NCBI RefSeq assembly: GCF_947494025.1
Contig: NZ_CANLTQ010000006.1
Coordinates: 62,001-126,000 of the forward strand
Length of the DNA stretch: 64,000 nt
Reading direction: 5' to 3'
From: an uncultured Jannaschia sp.
Lineage (GTDB): Bacteria > Pseudomonadota > Alphaproteobacteria > Rhodobacterales > Rhodobacteraceae
Translations under genes and position numbers: made by a program
Notes under the pieces: generated by a model
The model's input: the letters and a program-made list of their open reading frames with translations, nothing else
The model's database searches: none
What the model was told of the DNA's origin: nothing
Shown: piece by piece, positions 49,964 to 58,016 of the stretch
How positions within the stretch are numbered: the first letter of the stretch is position 1
Layout: every line of letters begins with the position of its first letter

Positions 49964-50786
49964 AGCGCCGCATCAGGAGCATCCCGAGGAACAGGGTGAT
50001 GAATATCACCCCGCCCGTATAGGCCGCCGAGACGAATTGCGGGTCGTAGGTCGGGAAGAACCCGCTGCGCGCCGTCGCCGTCATGTGCAGCAGCGGATTG
50101 TACCACAGGATGTCCTGCGCGATCCGGGGCAGATCCTCGTAGATGTAGAGCACCCCGGAGGCGAGCATCAGGGGCCGCGTCACGATGGTCCAGATCGTCC
50201 GCCAGATCGGGAAATAGGCCAGCAGGACGCCGTTCGTCATGCCCACCCCCGTCCCCAGCAGGATCGCGGTCACGAAGGCGATCAGGATCGGCACCATGTC
50301 GACCTGCACGTCGAGGTCGAGGAGCACCACGATCCCGATCAGCAGCAGCGTCGCCACCAGCACGCCGGTCAACGAATGCAGCAGGACCCGGGCGAGGATG
50401 GCGTCGAACCATGTCACGACCGGATAGACGAGGAGGCTGCGGGAGTATTTCAGGGCCTGCGAGACCATCTGCTGCAAGCGCCCGTACAACTGGAACGGCA
50501 GATATCCGGTCGCGTAGAACAGCAGGAAGCTGTCTCCGAGGGAAGGCCGCCGCAACAGGAGCGAGAAGCCGAAGGCGAGCAGCGTGATCATCCCCAGCGG
50601 TTCGAGTATGGCCCAGACGTAGCCGCCGGGCGAGCGTCCGTAGCGCGACTGCATCTCGCGCAGCGCGAGCGCCGCGATCGAGCGGAGCCGGCTGCCGTTC
50701 TGCCGCATCCGCTTCCGTGGTGCGAGGGCCGGGGGTATGGTGGTTGCGTCGACCACGTCTTCCATCGAACTGGTATTTCCAAGCAC
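49938..50786 (-). CDS. Capsular polysaccharide ABC transporter permease (KpsM-like)
   Basis: A 282-residue inner-membrane permease of the ABC-2 type (group 2 capsule/O-antigen export). A cytosolic amphipathic leader, REMQSRYGRSPGGYVWAILE, precedes six helices including PLGMITLLAFGFSLLLRR, VLLHSLTGVLVATLLLIGIVVLLDL, FVTAILLGTGVGMTNGVLLA and GVIFITLFLGMLLMRRF. The motif YVWAILEPLGM is typical. The alternative start is ATG at 50765. It is divergent from the kpsE gene by 77 bases, and its 3' end overlaps the convergent GT2 gene by 26 bases. Confidence 0.87.
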   Translation of the reverse strand: MLGNTSSMEDVVDATTIPPALAPRKRMRQNGSRLRSIAALALREMQSRYGRSPGGYVWAILEPLGMITLLAFGFSLLLRRPSLGDSFLLFYATGYLPFQLYGRLQQMVSQALKYSRSLLVYPVVTWFDAILARVLLHSLTGVLVATLLLIGIVVLLDLDVQVDMVPILIAFVTAILLGTGVGMTNGVLLAYFPIWRTIWTIVTRPLMLASGVLYIYEDLPRIAQDILWYNPLLHMTATARSGFFPTYDPQFVSAAYTGGVIFITLFLGMLLMRRFNGRVQIR

Positions 50787-50863
50787 ACCTATTTAGGAGA
50801 TCCGGACGAACATCAATCGTGCGCCCGATCCGGGCGACGCCATCCGGCAGGCCACCAGCCCCC

Positions 50864-52324
50864 ATGACAGACCGCGACAGCTCCGCATCCGATCCCGAGA
50901 ACGTGTCCCCGATCACGTTCGCGTCCGGCGTCGCGCGGCGCCGCACGGCCAGTGACGAGGAGCGCGAGGAACGGCGCATCGCAAGACGCGCGGAGCGGGG
51001 CGCCGACCGCGAGGACGACGCCGACGCGCGCGAGGAGCGACGCGCCGCGCGCCGCGCGGAGCGGGACGCCGCGCGCGAAGCCGAGCCCATCGGCGAGGAT
51101 GAGACGAAGGGCGGCAAGCGCAAGAAGGGCGGCAAGAAGAAACGCAGCGGGAAGCGGAACAAGGCCGACGACGACCGGGTGGTCGAGGTCGCGCCGATGG
51201 CGGCGCCTGCGCGGATGCGGCGTCGGCACTGGGGCGTGCTCCTGAGCTTCGTGCTGATCGTCCTCGTGCCCACGACACTCGTCGGCGCGTATCTCTGGAC
51301 GACGGCGCGCGACCAATACGCTTCAACGGCCGGATTCACCGTCCGGCAGGAGGAGGGGGGCGCGGCGACGGAGCTTCTGACTGGCTTCGCCGCGCAGCTT
51401 TCGAGCGGCTCCGCCGGGTCGGATGCGGGCATCCTCTACGAATACATCCAGTCCCAGGCGATGCTGCAGGCCATCGAATCGGAGGTCGGTCTGGTCGAGC
51501 ACTACGCGCAATACTGGGACGAGGACCCGGTCTTCTCGATCTGGCCCGATCCGACCATCGAAGAGCTCTTGTGGTACTGGTCGCGGATCGTCCGCGTCTC
51601 CTACGACCAGACCAGCGGGCAGGTGGAACTTCGCGTCCTCGCCTTCGACCCGGACAAGGCGGTCCGGATCGGGCAGGCCATCCTGCGCGAGAGCCAGCGG
51701 CTCGTGAACGAGCTCAACGCGACGGCGCGCGAGGATGCGAGCCGTTTCGCGCGGGAGGATCTCGACGAGGCGCTGGCGCGGCTCAAGAAGGCGCGCGAGG
51801 CTCTCACCCTGTTCCGCACCCGCACGCAGATCGTCGATCCCGAGACCGACCTCGCCGGCCGCATGGCCGTCGTGAACACGCTGCAGGCGCAGCTCGCGCA
51901 GGCTCTGGTGGACCTCGACATCCTGCGGGAACGGACCAGCGCCACCGATCCGCGCGTCGATCAGTCCGAACGCCAGATCGCCGTCATCCGTGAGCGCATT
52001 GCCGCGGAACGGGCCGCCGTCGCGGCCGGGCAGGACGACATCGACGGCGACGACTATCCGACCCTGCTCGCGGAGTACGAAGGGCTGGTCGTGGACCGGG
52101 AATTCGCAGAGGAAAGCTACCGTGCCGCGCTGAGCGCGCTCGACATCTCGCGAACGAACGCCAGTCGGCAGACGCGCTACCTCGCGACCTATATCAGCCC
52201 GACCCGGCCGCAATCGGCGGAATATCCCCGACGCAGCGTCCTTCTCGCGCTGACGGCGCTGTTCCTGATTCTCGGCTGGTCGATCCTCGTGCTCATCTAC
52301 TACTCCGTCCGGGACAGCCGCTGA
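50864..52324 (+). CDS. Capsule export inner-membrane polysaccharide co-polymerase (KpsE-like) with charged N-terminal tail
   Basis: A 486-residue PCP-type protein for ABC-dependent capsule export. Two membrane helices flank a long periplasmic domain: one at about 124-145 (GVLLSFVLIVLVPTTLVGAY), one at the C-terminus (LLALTALFLILGWSILVLIYY). The coiled region (LDEALARLKKAREALTLFRT, LQAQLAQALVDLDILRE) and the motif TYISPTRPQSAEYPRR are KpsE-like. The first ~105 residues are unusual: EERR/ARRAER-type repeats (32-72), a GGKRKKGGKKKRSGKRNK stretch, then a short acidic linker. ATG 50864 is preceded by a moderate ribosome-binding site; a longer reading to 50717 overlaps the kpsM promoter. The ATPase follows after 11 bases. 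Confidence 0.85.
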   Translation: MTDRDSSASDPENVSPITFASGVARRRTASDEEREERRIARRAERGADREDDADAREERRAARRAERDAAREAEPIGEDETKGGKRKKGGKKKRSGKRNKADDDRVVEVAPMAAPARMRRRHWGVLLSFVLIVLVPTTLVGAYLWTTARDQYASTAGFTVRQEEGGAATELLTGFAAQLSSGSAGSDAGILYEYIQSQAMLQAIESEVGLVEHYAQYWDEDPVFSIWPDPTIEELLWYWSRIVRVSYDQTSGQVELRVLAFDPDKAVRIGQAILRESQRLVNELNATAREDASRFAREDLDEALARLKKAREALTLFRTRTQIVDPETDLAGRMAVVNTLQAQLAQALVDLDILRERTSATDPRVDQSERQIAVIRERIAAERAAVAAGQDDIDGDDYPTLLAEYEGLVVDREFAEESYRAALSALDISRTNASRQTRYLATYISPTRPQSAEYPRRSVLLALTALFLILGWSILVLIYYSVRDSR

Positions 52325-52335
52325 GGATCCCGGCG

Positions 52336-52995
52336 ATGCTCCGGCTCGAGAACCTGTCGAAGAGCTTCTGGTACAAGGGTGTCCGCCGCACGGTCATCTC
52401 GAACCTGAACCTCACGCTGCCCGAGGGCCGGTCGCTCGCGCTTCTGGGCGGAAACGGCGCCGGCAAGACGACGCTTCTCGAAATCATCGCGGGCGTGCAG
52501 CAGCCTGATACCGGGCGCATCGTCACCGACGGTTCCGTTTCCTGGCCCGTGGGTTTCAGCGGCTCCTTCAACAGCGACATGACCGGGGCGCAGAACACCA
52601 TCTTCGTCGCGCGCGTCTACGGCGTCGACACGGCGAGCCTCGTGCGCTTCGTCCTCGACTTCTCGGAGCTCGGCACGCAGTTCGACGCACCGGTGCGGAC
52701 CTATTCTTCGGGCATGAAGGCGCGGTTGAGCTTCGGGCTTTCCATGGGTATCCAGTTCGACACCTACCTCGTGGACGAGACGACGGCGGTGGGCGACGCC
52801 AGCTTCAACCGCAAGTCGAAGGCCGTGTTCCGCGAGCGGATCCGCAACGCCAGCGCCATCATGGTCAGCCACCAGACGCGCAAGGTGAAGGATTTCTGCG
52901 ACGCGGCCCTCGTCCTGCACGAGGGCAAGCTCGAATATTACGACGACCTCGACGAGGGCGTGGCGCGGCACAAGGCGCTGATGGGCGAGGACTGA
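52336..52995 (+). CDS. Capsular polysaccharide ABC transporter ATP-binding protein (KpsT-like)
   Basis: A 219-residue ATPase powering polysaccharide export with KpsM. It has Walker A LLGGNGAGKTTLLE, VQQPDTGRIVTDGSVSWPVG, the signature YSSGMKARLSFGLSM (SSGM in place of LSGG, usual for KpsT), Walker B TYLVDETTAVGD and switch MVSHQTRKVKDF. It lacks the C-terminal carbohydrate-binding extension of Wzt proteins, so recognises a common lipid carrier or core rather than a chain cap. Followed by rfbA after 100 bases. Confidence 0.92.
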   Translation: MLRLENLSKSFWYKGVRRTVISNLNLTLPEGRSLALLGGNGAGKTTLLEIIAGVQQPDTGRIVTDGSVSWPVGFSGSFNSDMTGAQNTIFVARVYGVDTASLVRFVLDFSELGTQFDAPVRTYSSGMKARLSFGLSMGIQFDTYLVDETTAVGDASFNRKSKAVFRERIRNASAIMVSHQTRKVKDFCDAALVLHEGKLEYYDDLDEGVARHKALMGED

Positions 52996-53095
52996 CCGTT
53001 CCCCCGTCCGGGGCGCCGGAAACCATGTTGCGCCGCTTCGCTTGCCGGCCCGTTCCCATATCTCTATCGGTCGCGCCAACCGACACGAGGACGAC

Positions 53096-53971
53096 ATGAC
53101 CAGGCGCAAGGGCATCATCCTTGCCGGCGGCTCCGGCACCCGGCTTTATCCGATCACCGCGGGGGTCTCCAAGCAGCTCCTGCCGATCTACGACAAGCCG
53201 ATGATCTACTATCCGATCTCGGTGCTGATGCTGGCGGGCATCCGCGAGATCGCGATGATCACCACCCCGCAAGACCGCGAGCAGTTCCAGCGCACGCTGG
53301 GCGACGGCAGCCTCTGGGGCATCTCGCTCACCTATATCGAGCAGCCCTCGCCCGACGGTCTGGCGCAGGCCTACCTGCTCGCCCGTGACTTCCTCGACGG
53401 GGCGCCCTCCGCGATGGTGCTGGGCGACAACGTGTTCTTCGGCCACGGCCTGCCCGAGATCCTGCGGGCGGCGGACGCGCGGACCGACGGCGGGTCGGTC
53501 TTCGGCTATCAGGTCGCCGATCCAGAGCGCTATGGCGTGGTTGATTTCGATACGTCGGGGCAGGCCAAGGCGATCATCGAGAAGCCGGAGGTGCCGCCCT
53601 CGAACTACGCGGTCACGGGCCTTTACTTCCTCGACGGCACGGCGCCCGACCGCGCCGAGGGGATCGAGCCTTCGGCGCGCGGTGAGCTCGAGATCACGTC
53701 GCTTCTGCAGCTCTATCTCGACGACGGGTTGCTGTCGGTGGAACGGATGGGACGCGGCTATGCGTGGCTCGACACCGGCACGCACGAGAGCCTGCTGGAT
53801 GCGGGCAACTTCGTGCGGACGCTTGAGCGGCGGCAGGGCCTGCAGACCGGCTGCCTGGAGGAGATCGCCTTCGACGCGGGCTGGATCACGCGCGACGACC
53901 TGCTGGCACAGGCCGACCGCTACGCGAAGAACCGCTACGGCACCTATCTGCGCCGCATCGCCGGCGCCTAG
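53096..53971 (+). CDS. rfbA: Glucose-1-phosphate thymidylyltransferase
   Basis: A 291-residue nucleotidyltransferase producing dTDP-glucose, the first step to dTDP-rhamnose and related sugars. The motifs are GIILAGGSGTRLYPIT, SKQLLPIYDKPMIYYPISVL, EQPSPDGLAQAYLLA, VLGDNVFFGHGL, VPPSNYAVTGLYFLD, and WLDTGTHESLLDAGNFVRTL. All catalytic residues appear intact. rfbB, rfbC and rfbD are absent from the window, so dTDP-rhamnose synthesis must be completed elsewhere, or dTDP-glucose is used differently. ATG 53096 follows a GAGGAC site. Confidence 0.94.
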   Translation: MTRRKGIILAGGSGTRLYPITAGVSKQLLPIYDKPMIYYPISVLMLAGIREIAMITTPQDREQFQRTLGDGSLWGISLTYIEQPSPDGLAQAYLLARDFLDGAPSAMVLGDNVFFGHGLPEILRAADARTDGGSVFGYQVADPERYGVVDFDTSGQAKAIIEKPEVPPSNYAVTGLYFLDGTAPDRAEGIEPSARGELEITSLLQLYLDDGLLSVERMGRGYAWLDTGTHESLLDAGNFVRTLERRQGLQTGCLEEIAFDAGWITRDDLLAQADRYAKNRYGTYLRRIAGA

Positions 53972-54070
53972 GGGCGGGAGCGAGACGCCCGCCGGCCCGG
54001 CGGTGCCCTTCTGTTGCCGTCCGCCCTCCGCAACATTCGGTTGCGATGCGCGCGGCACTCAGCTCATCGA

Positions 54071-54102
54071 GCCCGTCAGCCCGTCAGCCCGTCAGCCCGT
54101 CA
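54071..54102 (+). repeat. Tandem 8-bp repeat, four copies, across the choV-like stop codon
   Basis: GCCCGTCA is repeated exactly four times from 54071 to 54102. On the minus strand each unit contributes a TGA, and because the unit is 8 bases the four stops fall in all three frames. The first TGA terminates the 55116-54100 gene. Slippage here would change only the untranslated tail. Confidence 0.9.
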
Positions 54103-55116
54103 GCGCGCGAGCCGGGCGAGCAGGCTCTGCCGGTCGACGATCCCGATCGGGTGGCCGTCGCGTTCCACCGGGATCGGGCCGTCGCGTCCTGCGCAGAGCT
54201 CGATGAGCTCGCGGACGGGCATCTCCGCCGGGATCGCCGGTCCGGCCCCCTCACCGGGCGTGGCCGCATCGGCCGCGGTCAGCACGCCGAGCGGGTTCAT
54301 GTGCGCGACGAAGTCAGCCACGTATTCGTTCGCGGGCCGGGTGAAGATCTCCGCGGGCGTGCCGCACTGGATGATGCGGCCGCCCTCTAGGATGGCGATG
54401 CGCTGGCCGAGCTTGAACGCCTCGTCGAGATCGTGGCTCACGAAGACGATGGTCCGCCGGAGGCGGGATTGCAGCTCCAGGAGCTCGTCCTGCAGACGCG
54501 TCCGGATCAGGGGGTCGAGCGCGCTGAACGGCTCGTCCATCAGCAGGATCGGCGCCTCGGTCGCGAAGGCGCGGGCGAGGCCCACGCGCTGCTGCATCCC
54601 GCCGGAGAGCTCGCCCACCCTGCGGTCGGCCCATTCCGTCAGCCCCACCAGTTCGAGCTGCCGGTTCACGATCTCGCGCCGCTCCGCCGCCGATCGGCCG
54701 GCAAGCTCCAGCCCAAGGCCCACGTTCTCCCGCACCCGCCGCCAGGGCAGGAGGCCGAATTGCTGGAACACCATCGCGACACGTTCCTGCCGGAGCCGGC
54801 GCAACTCGCGCGGGCGGGCCTGCGTGACCGAGGCCATCCGGCCGCCGTCGTCGATCCGCACCTCGCCGCGCACGACCGGGTTCAGCCCGTTCACCGCGCG
54901 CAGCAGCGTGGACTTCCCGGAGCCCGACAAGCCCATCAGCACGACGATCTCTCCCTCGGCGACGGAGAGGGAGCAGTCGTGGACGCCGAGCACCTGATCC
55001 GTCTCCGCCTGCACCTCGGCGCGGGTTCGGCCCTCGTCCATCAGCGGCAGCGCGCGGTCCGGGCGGTCGCCGAAGACGATGGAGACGCGGTCGAACTCGA
55101 CGGCGGGGCGGCTCAT
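54100..55116 (-). CDS. choV: Choline/glycine betaine ABC transporter ATP-binding protein (ChoV/ProV-like)
   Basis: A 338-residue ATPase of the osmoprotectant uptake family. It has an N-terminal ChoV-type leader (VEFDRVSIVFGDRPDRALPL, then MDEGRTRAEVQAETDQVLG), Walker A GLSGSGKSTLLRAVNG, Q-loop VAMVFQQFGLLPWRRV, signature LSGGMQQRVGLARA, Walker B ILLMDEPFSALDPLIR and switch FVSHDLDEAFKLG. The C-terminus carries a short CBS-like part (PVRELIELCAGRDGPIPVER) often found in betaine ATPases. The start at 55116 overlaps the GFA gene stop (ATGA). With ChoW and ChoX it forms the choline importer feeding betCBA. Confidence 0.9.
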   Translation of the reverse strand: MSRPAVEFDRVSIVFGDRPDRALPLMDEGRTRAEVQAETDQVLGVHDCSLSVAEGEIVVLMGLSGSGKSTLLRAVNGLNPVVRGEVRIDDGGRMASVTQARPRELRRLRQERVAMVFQQFGLLPWRRVRENVGLGLELAGRSAAERREIVNRQLELVGLTEWADRRVGELSGGMQQRVGLARAFATEAPILLMDEPFSALDPLIRTRLQDELLELQSRLRRTIVFVSHDLDEAFKLGQRIAILEGGRIIQCGTPAEIFTRPANEYVADFVAHMNPLGVLTAADAATPGEGAGPAIPAEMPVRELIELCAGRDGPIPVERDGHPIGIVDRQSLLARLAR

Positions 55117-55535
55117 CCGGGCATCTCCTGCCGCGTGTAGGTCAGCACGCCGGCGACGCGCGAATGGCCCACGTCGCTCGGATGCGCCTGACCGTCGTGG
55201 ACGACGACGAGCGGCAGATCGAAGGGCGAGACGCCGTCGAGGCAGGCGACGTTGACGCCGTATTCGTCCGGGTGCGAGCGGCGACGGTGATGGGTGTAGA
55301 TGCCGCAGCGGCCGCAGAAGTAGTGCTGCGCCGTCTCCGTGTTGAACCGGTAGAGCGTCAGCACATCCGCCCCCTCGACGATCTCGATCCCGTCCCCCGT
55401 CGCGGTCACGGTAACGGCCCCGCGCATCGCGCAGAAGCTGCAATCGCACCGGCGGGCGGTGTGGAGCCCGTCCACGAGGGCGACGCGGAGGCGAACGGCC
55501 CCGCAATGGCAGGCGGCATCGCGTGTCTCGGTCAT
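55113..55535 (-). CDS. GFA-family (glutathione-dependent formaldehyde-activating fold) zinc protein embedded in the choline transporter operon
   Basis: A 140-residue CENP-V/GFA-fold protein with three zinc-binding Cys motifs: CHCGAVRLRV at residues 9-18, CDCSFCAMRG, and FCGRCGIYTHHRRR. It lies between the permease and the ATPase genes with ATGA overlaps on both sides, so must be translated with them. The reaction of GFA-family proteins is generally unproven; formaldehyde-glutathione adduct formation was proposed for one member. A formaldehyde link is plausible because betaine demethylation releases C1 units, but this is inference. Confidence 0.85.
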   Translation of the reverse strand: MTETRDAACHCGAVRLRVALVDGLHTARRCDCSFCAMRGAVTVTATGDGIEIVEGADVLTLYRFNTETAQHYFCGRCGIYTHHRRRSHPDEYGVNVACLDGVSPFDLPLVVVHDGQAHPSDVGHSRVAGVLTYTRQEMPG

Positions 55536-56365
55536 TTGTGCTCCATTCGCAGCATCCGGTCCAGCATGATCGCGACGACGACGATGACGATGCCGCTTTC
55601 GAATCCGAGGGACGTGTTCACCTGATTGAGCGCGCGCACGACCGGCACGCCCAGCCCGTCCGCCCCCACCAGCGCGGCGATCACCACCATCGACAGCGAC
55701 AGCATGATCGTCTGGTTGAGGCCCGTCATGATCTGCGGCAGCGCGTAGGGCAACTCCACCTTCCACAGCGTCTGCTGCGGCGTGGCGCCGAACGCCTCCG
55801 CCGCCTCGGTCAGGGCTGCGGGCGTGCTGGAGATGCCCAGGTGCGTGAGCCGGATCGGCGCGGGCAGCACGAAGATCACGGTGGCGATCAGGCCCGGCAC
55901 CATGCCGATGCCGAAGAACACGATCGCGGGGATCAGGTAGACAAAGGTCGGCAGGGTCTGCATCAGGTCGAGCACCGGCCGCATCCAGGCGTAGAGGCGC
56001 GGCCGATGGGCCACCGCGATGCCGATCGGCACGCCGACGCCCATGCAGACGACGCAGGCCGACAGGACGAGCGTCAGGCTTTCCGCCGTCTCCTCCCAAT
56101 AGCCCTGGTTCAGGACGAAGAGAAAGCCGAGCGCGACGAAGAGCGTGATCCGCCACGAGCGCTGCAACGCCCAGGTCAGCGCCGCGAACGCCCCGATCAC
56201 GAGAAGCGGGTGTGGCGTCTGGAGGACCCACAGGATCGCCTCGATCATCGCCTCCATCACGAGGGCGAGCGCGTCGAAGAACGGCTGGCCCACGTCCTGC
56301 AGCCAGTCGAAGGCGTCGGCAGCCCAGTCGCCCAGCGGGATCTTGTTGTCGGTCAGCCAGTTCAT
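55532..56365 (-). CDS. choW: Choline/glycine betaine ABC transporter permease (ChoW/ProW-like)
   Basis: A 277-residue permease: WLTDNKIPLGDWAADAFDWL at the start is the typical ProW/ChoW leader, followed by about six helices. They include LVIGAFAALTWALQRSWRIT, FVALGFLFVLNQGYW and LVLSACVVCMGVGVPIGIAV. The coupling EAA-like loop is AEAFGATPQQTLWKVELPYA, and the end reads FESGIVIVVVAIMLDRM. The gene starts at 56365, divergent from the decayed GST gene by 77 bases. Confidence 0.92.
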   Translation of the reverse strand: MNWLTDNKIPLGDWAADAFDWLQDVGQPFFDALALVMEAMIEAILWVLQTPHPLLVIGAFAALTWALQRSWRITLFVALGFLFVLNQGYWEETAESLTLVLSACVVCMGVGVPIGIAVAHRPRLYAWMRPVLDLMQTLPTFVYLIPAIVFFGIGMVPGLIATVIFVLPAPIRLTHLGISSTPAALTEAAEAFGATPQQTLWKVELPYALPQIMTGLNQTIMLSLSMVVIAALVGADGLGVPVVRALNQVNTSLGFESGIVIVVVAIMLDRMLRMEHK

Positions 56366-56442
56366 GTGCGTCCGCTCCTTTTGCGTTCCGCGGCCGGACG
56401 AATCGTGTCAGCGTTTCGGCAGGCAGACATGGGAAGCCCGCC

Positions 56443-56930
56443 ATGTCCGAATTGATCCTCTACACGAACCCGATGTCGCGCGGGCGCACGGCGCGCTGGA
56501 TGTTGGAGGAGGTCGGCACGGAATACGAGACCGTGACCGTCGATTTCGCGAGCAAGGGGGCGCTCGATGACGTCAATCCGCTGGACAAGGTCCCGACGCG
56601 CGTCCACGGTGGGACCGTCGTGACGGAGATGGCGGCGATTTGCGCTTGTCTCGCGGATGCGTTCGCCTGGGCCGGGCTCGTCCCGCCGCCGGACAGCGCT
56701 TTGCGGGGCGCCTGTCATCGCTGGCCCTTTTTCGCGGCCGGGCCCGTCGAGGCGGCGACCACGGATCGCGTCCCCGGTGCCGGGGCGACGCCGGAGCAGG
56801 AGCGCACGGTCGGCTACGGCAGCCTCCGTCGGACGCTCGAAGCCACTCTGACAGAGAACGCGCATCCGGTCAGCTTCCGTTTCACGACGGCCGAACCCGA
56901 TGACGCGCTGTTGCCGCCGGCTACCGGGTC
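56443..56930 (+). pseudogene. Decayed glutathione S-transferase gene
   Basis: The frame starts as a normal GST: MSELILYTNPMSRGRTARWM, then LEEVGTEYETVTVDF, NPLDKVPTRVHGGTVVTEMAAICACLADAF, and WPFFAAGPVEAATTDRV with EQERTVGYGSLRRTLEATLTENAHPV. The usual stretch before NPLDKVP is shortened (SKGALDDVNPLDKVP). After FRFTTA the expected ~55-residue C-terminal helical part is missing and the sequence jumps to EPDDALLPPA, then low-complexity Arg/Ala. The frame has no stop until 57229-57231, 230 bases into the antisense strand of choX. This looks like an in-frame deletion plus loss of the stop. Only the thioredoxin half could still fold. Confidence 0.6.
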
Positions 56931-56999
56931 GCGCCGCCGCGTGAGGGCGCGCGCATGGCGATCGCGCGCCGCCCCGACCATGTATCCGGCGGGAAACGA

Positions 57000-57929
57000 T
57001 CAGCTCTCGAGCTCGGAGGTGACGGCCTCCATCGCGTCGCCGCCGTCGATCGTAGTGACGCCGTCGAGCCAGACGCCGAGCACATCCTGGTTGGATGCGA
57101 GCCAAGCGGTCGCCGCGTCCCGCGGATCTTCTCCGTCGTCCAGGATCCCGCCCATGATCTCGTTCTCCATGGCGAGCGAGAAGCCGAGGTTCTCCAGCAG
57201 GCGGCCCACATTCGGGCAATCCTCGACATAGCCGGCGCGGGTGTTGGTGTAGACCGTCGCGCCCCCGAGATCGGGGCCGAAGTAGTCGTCGCCGCCCTGC
57301 AGGTAGGTCAGGTCGAAATTGGCGTTCATCGGATGCGGCTCCCAGCCGAGGAACACGATGGGCTCGTCGCGCTTCGTCAGGCGCTCGACCTGGGCCAGCA
57401 TCCCCTGCTCGGAACTTTCCACGACCTCGAAGTCCGACAACCCGAACGCGTCGTCGTCGATCATCGACTGGATAAGGCGGTTGCCGTCATTTCCCGGCTC
57501 GATGCCGTAGATCTTGCCGTCCAGCGCTTCGGCCTGGCTCACGATGTCGCCGAAGGACGCGATGCCGAGCTCCTTGGCGGGCCGGTTGACGGCGAGCGTG
57601 TATTTCGCACCTTCGAGGTTGGCACGCACGGTGTCGACGGTCCCGTCCTCGCGATAGGACGCGATGTCGGCCTCCATCGTAGGCATCCAGTTGCCGAGGA
57701 ACACGTCCACGTCGCCCTCGGCCATCGAGGTGTAGGTGATCGGGACGGACAGGAGCTTCACGTCGGTCTCGTAGCCGAGCGCGTCGAGCAGGACGGTGGT
57801 CGCCGCGGTGGTGGCGGTGATGTCGGTCCAGCCGACATCGGCGAAGACGATCTCCTCGCAGGCCTCCTGCGCGTGGGCGAGGCCGGCCGACAAAGCCAGA
57901 GCCGAGGCAGTCGTGACGATGCGTTTCAT
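57000..57929 (-). CDS. choX: Choline ABC transporter substrate-binding protein
   Basis: A 309-residue periplasmic binding protein: signal peptide MKRIVTTASALALSAGLAHA before QEACEEIVFADVGWTDITAT, typical of ChoX. GDVDVFLGNWMPTMEADIAS supplies aromatic/ligand residues, followed by YGIEPGNDGNRLIQSMIDDD, PIVFLGWEPHPMNANFDLTY and YFGPDLGGATVYTNTRAGYV, further conserved choline-binding segments. It delivers choline (and perhaps betaine) to ChoWV. The gene faces betI across the operator at 57968-57985, and its start has GGGGAGAT upstream. Confidence 0.93.
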   Translation of the reverse strand: MKRIVTTASALALSAGLAHAQEACEEIVFADVGWTDITATTAATTVLLDALGYETDVKLLSVPITYTSMAEGDVDVFLGNWMPTMEADIASYREDGTVDTVRANLEGAKYTLAVNRPAKELGIASFGDIVSQAEALDGKIYGIEPGNDGNRLIQSMIDDDAFGLSDFEVVESSEQGMLAQVERLTKRDEPIVFLGWEPHPMNANFDLTYLQGGDDYFGPDLGGATVYTNTRAGYVEDCPNVGRLLENLGFSLAMENEIMGGILDDGEDPRDAATAWLASNQDVLGVWLDGVTTIDGGDAMEAVTSELES

Positions 57930-57967
57930 GAGTATCTCCCCATTCGATATTGACGAGGCCGATATAT

Positions 57968-57985
57968 TGATTGATCAGTCAATCA
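57968..57985. promoter_or_regulatory. BetI operator palindrome
   Basis: TGATTGA-TCAG-TCAATCA is a perfect 7-bp inverted repeat around four bases, in the intergenic region between choX (57929, minus) and betI (58017, plus). It fits the BetI-type operator (two TTGAnTGA-like half sites) known from choline operons and is the natural choline-responsive control for both directions. Confidence 0.8.
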
Positions 57986-58016
57986 GTATTCGGCCGGGTC
58001 TTGATCGGAGTTTGCT

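Noticed and set aside
54071-54102. CRISPR-like repeat array
   Set aside because: Units are 8 bp and directly adjacent without spacers, and no cas genes are present.
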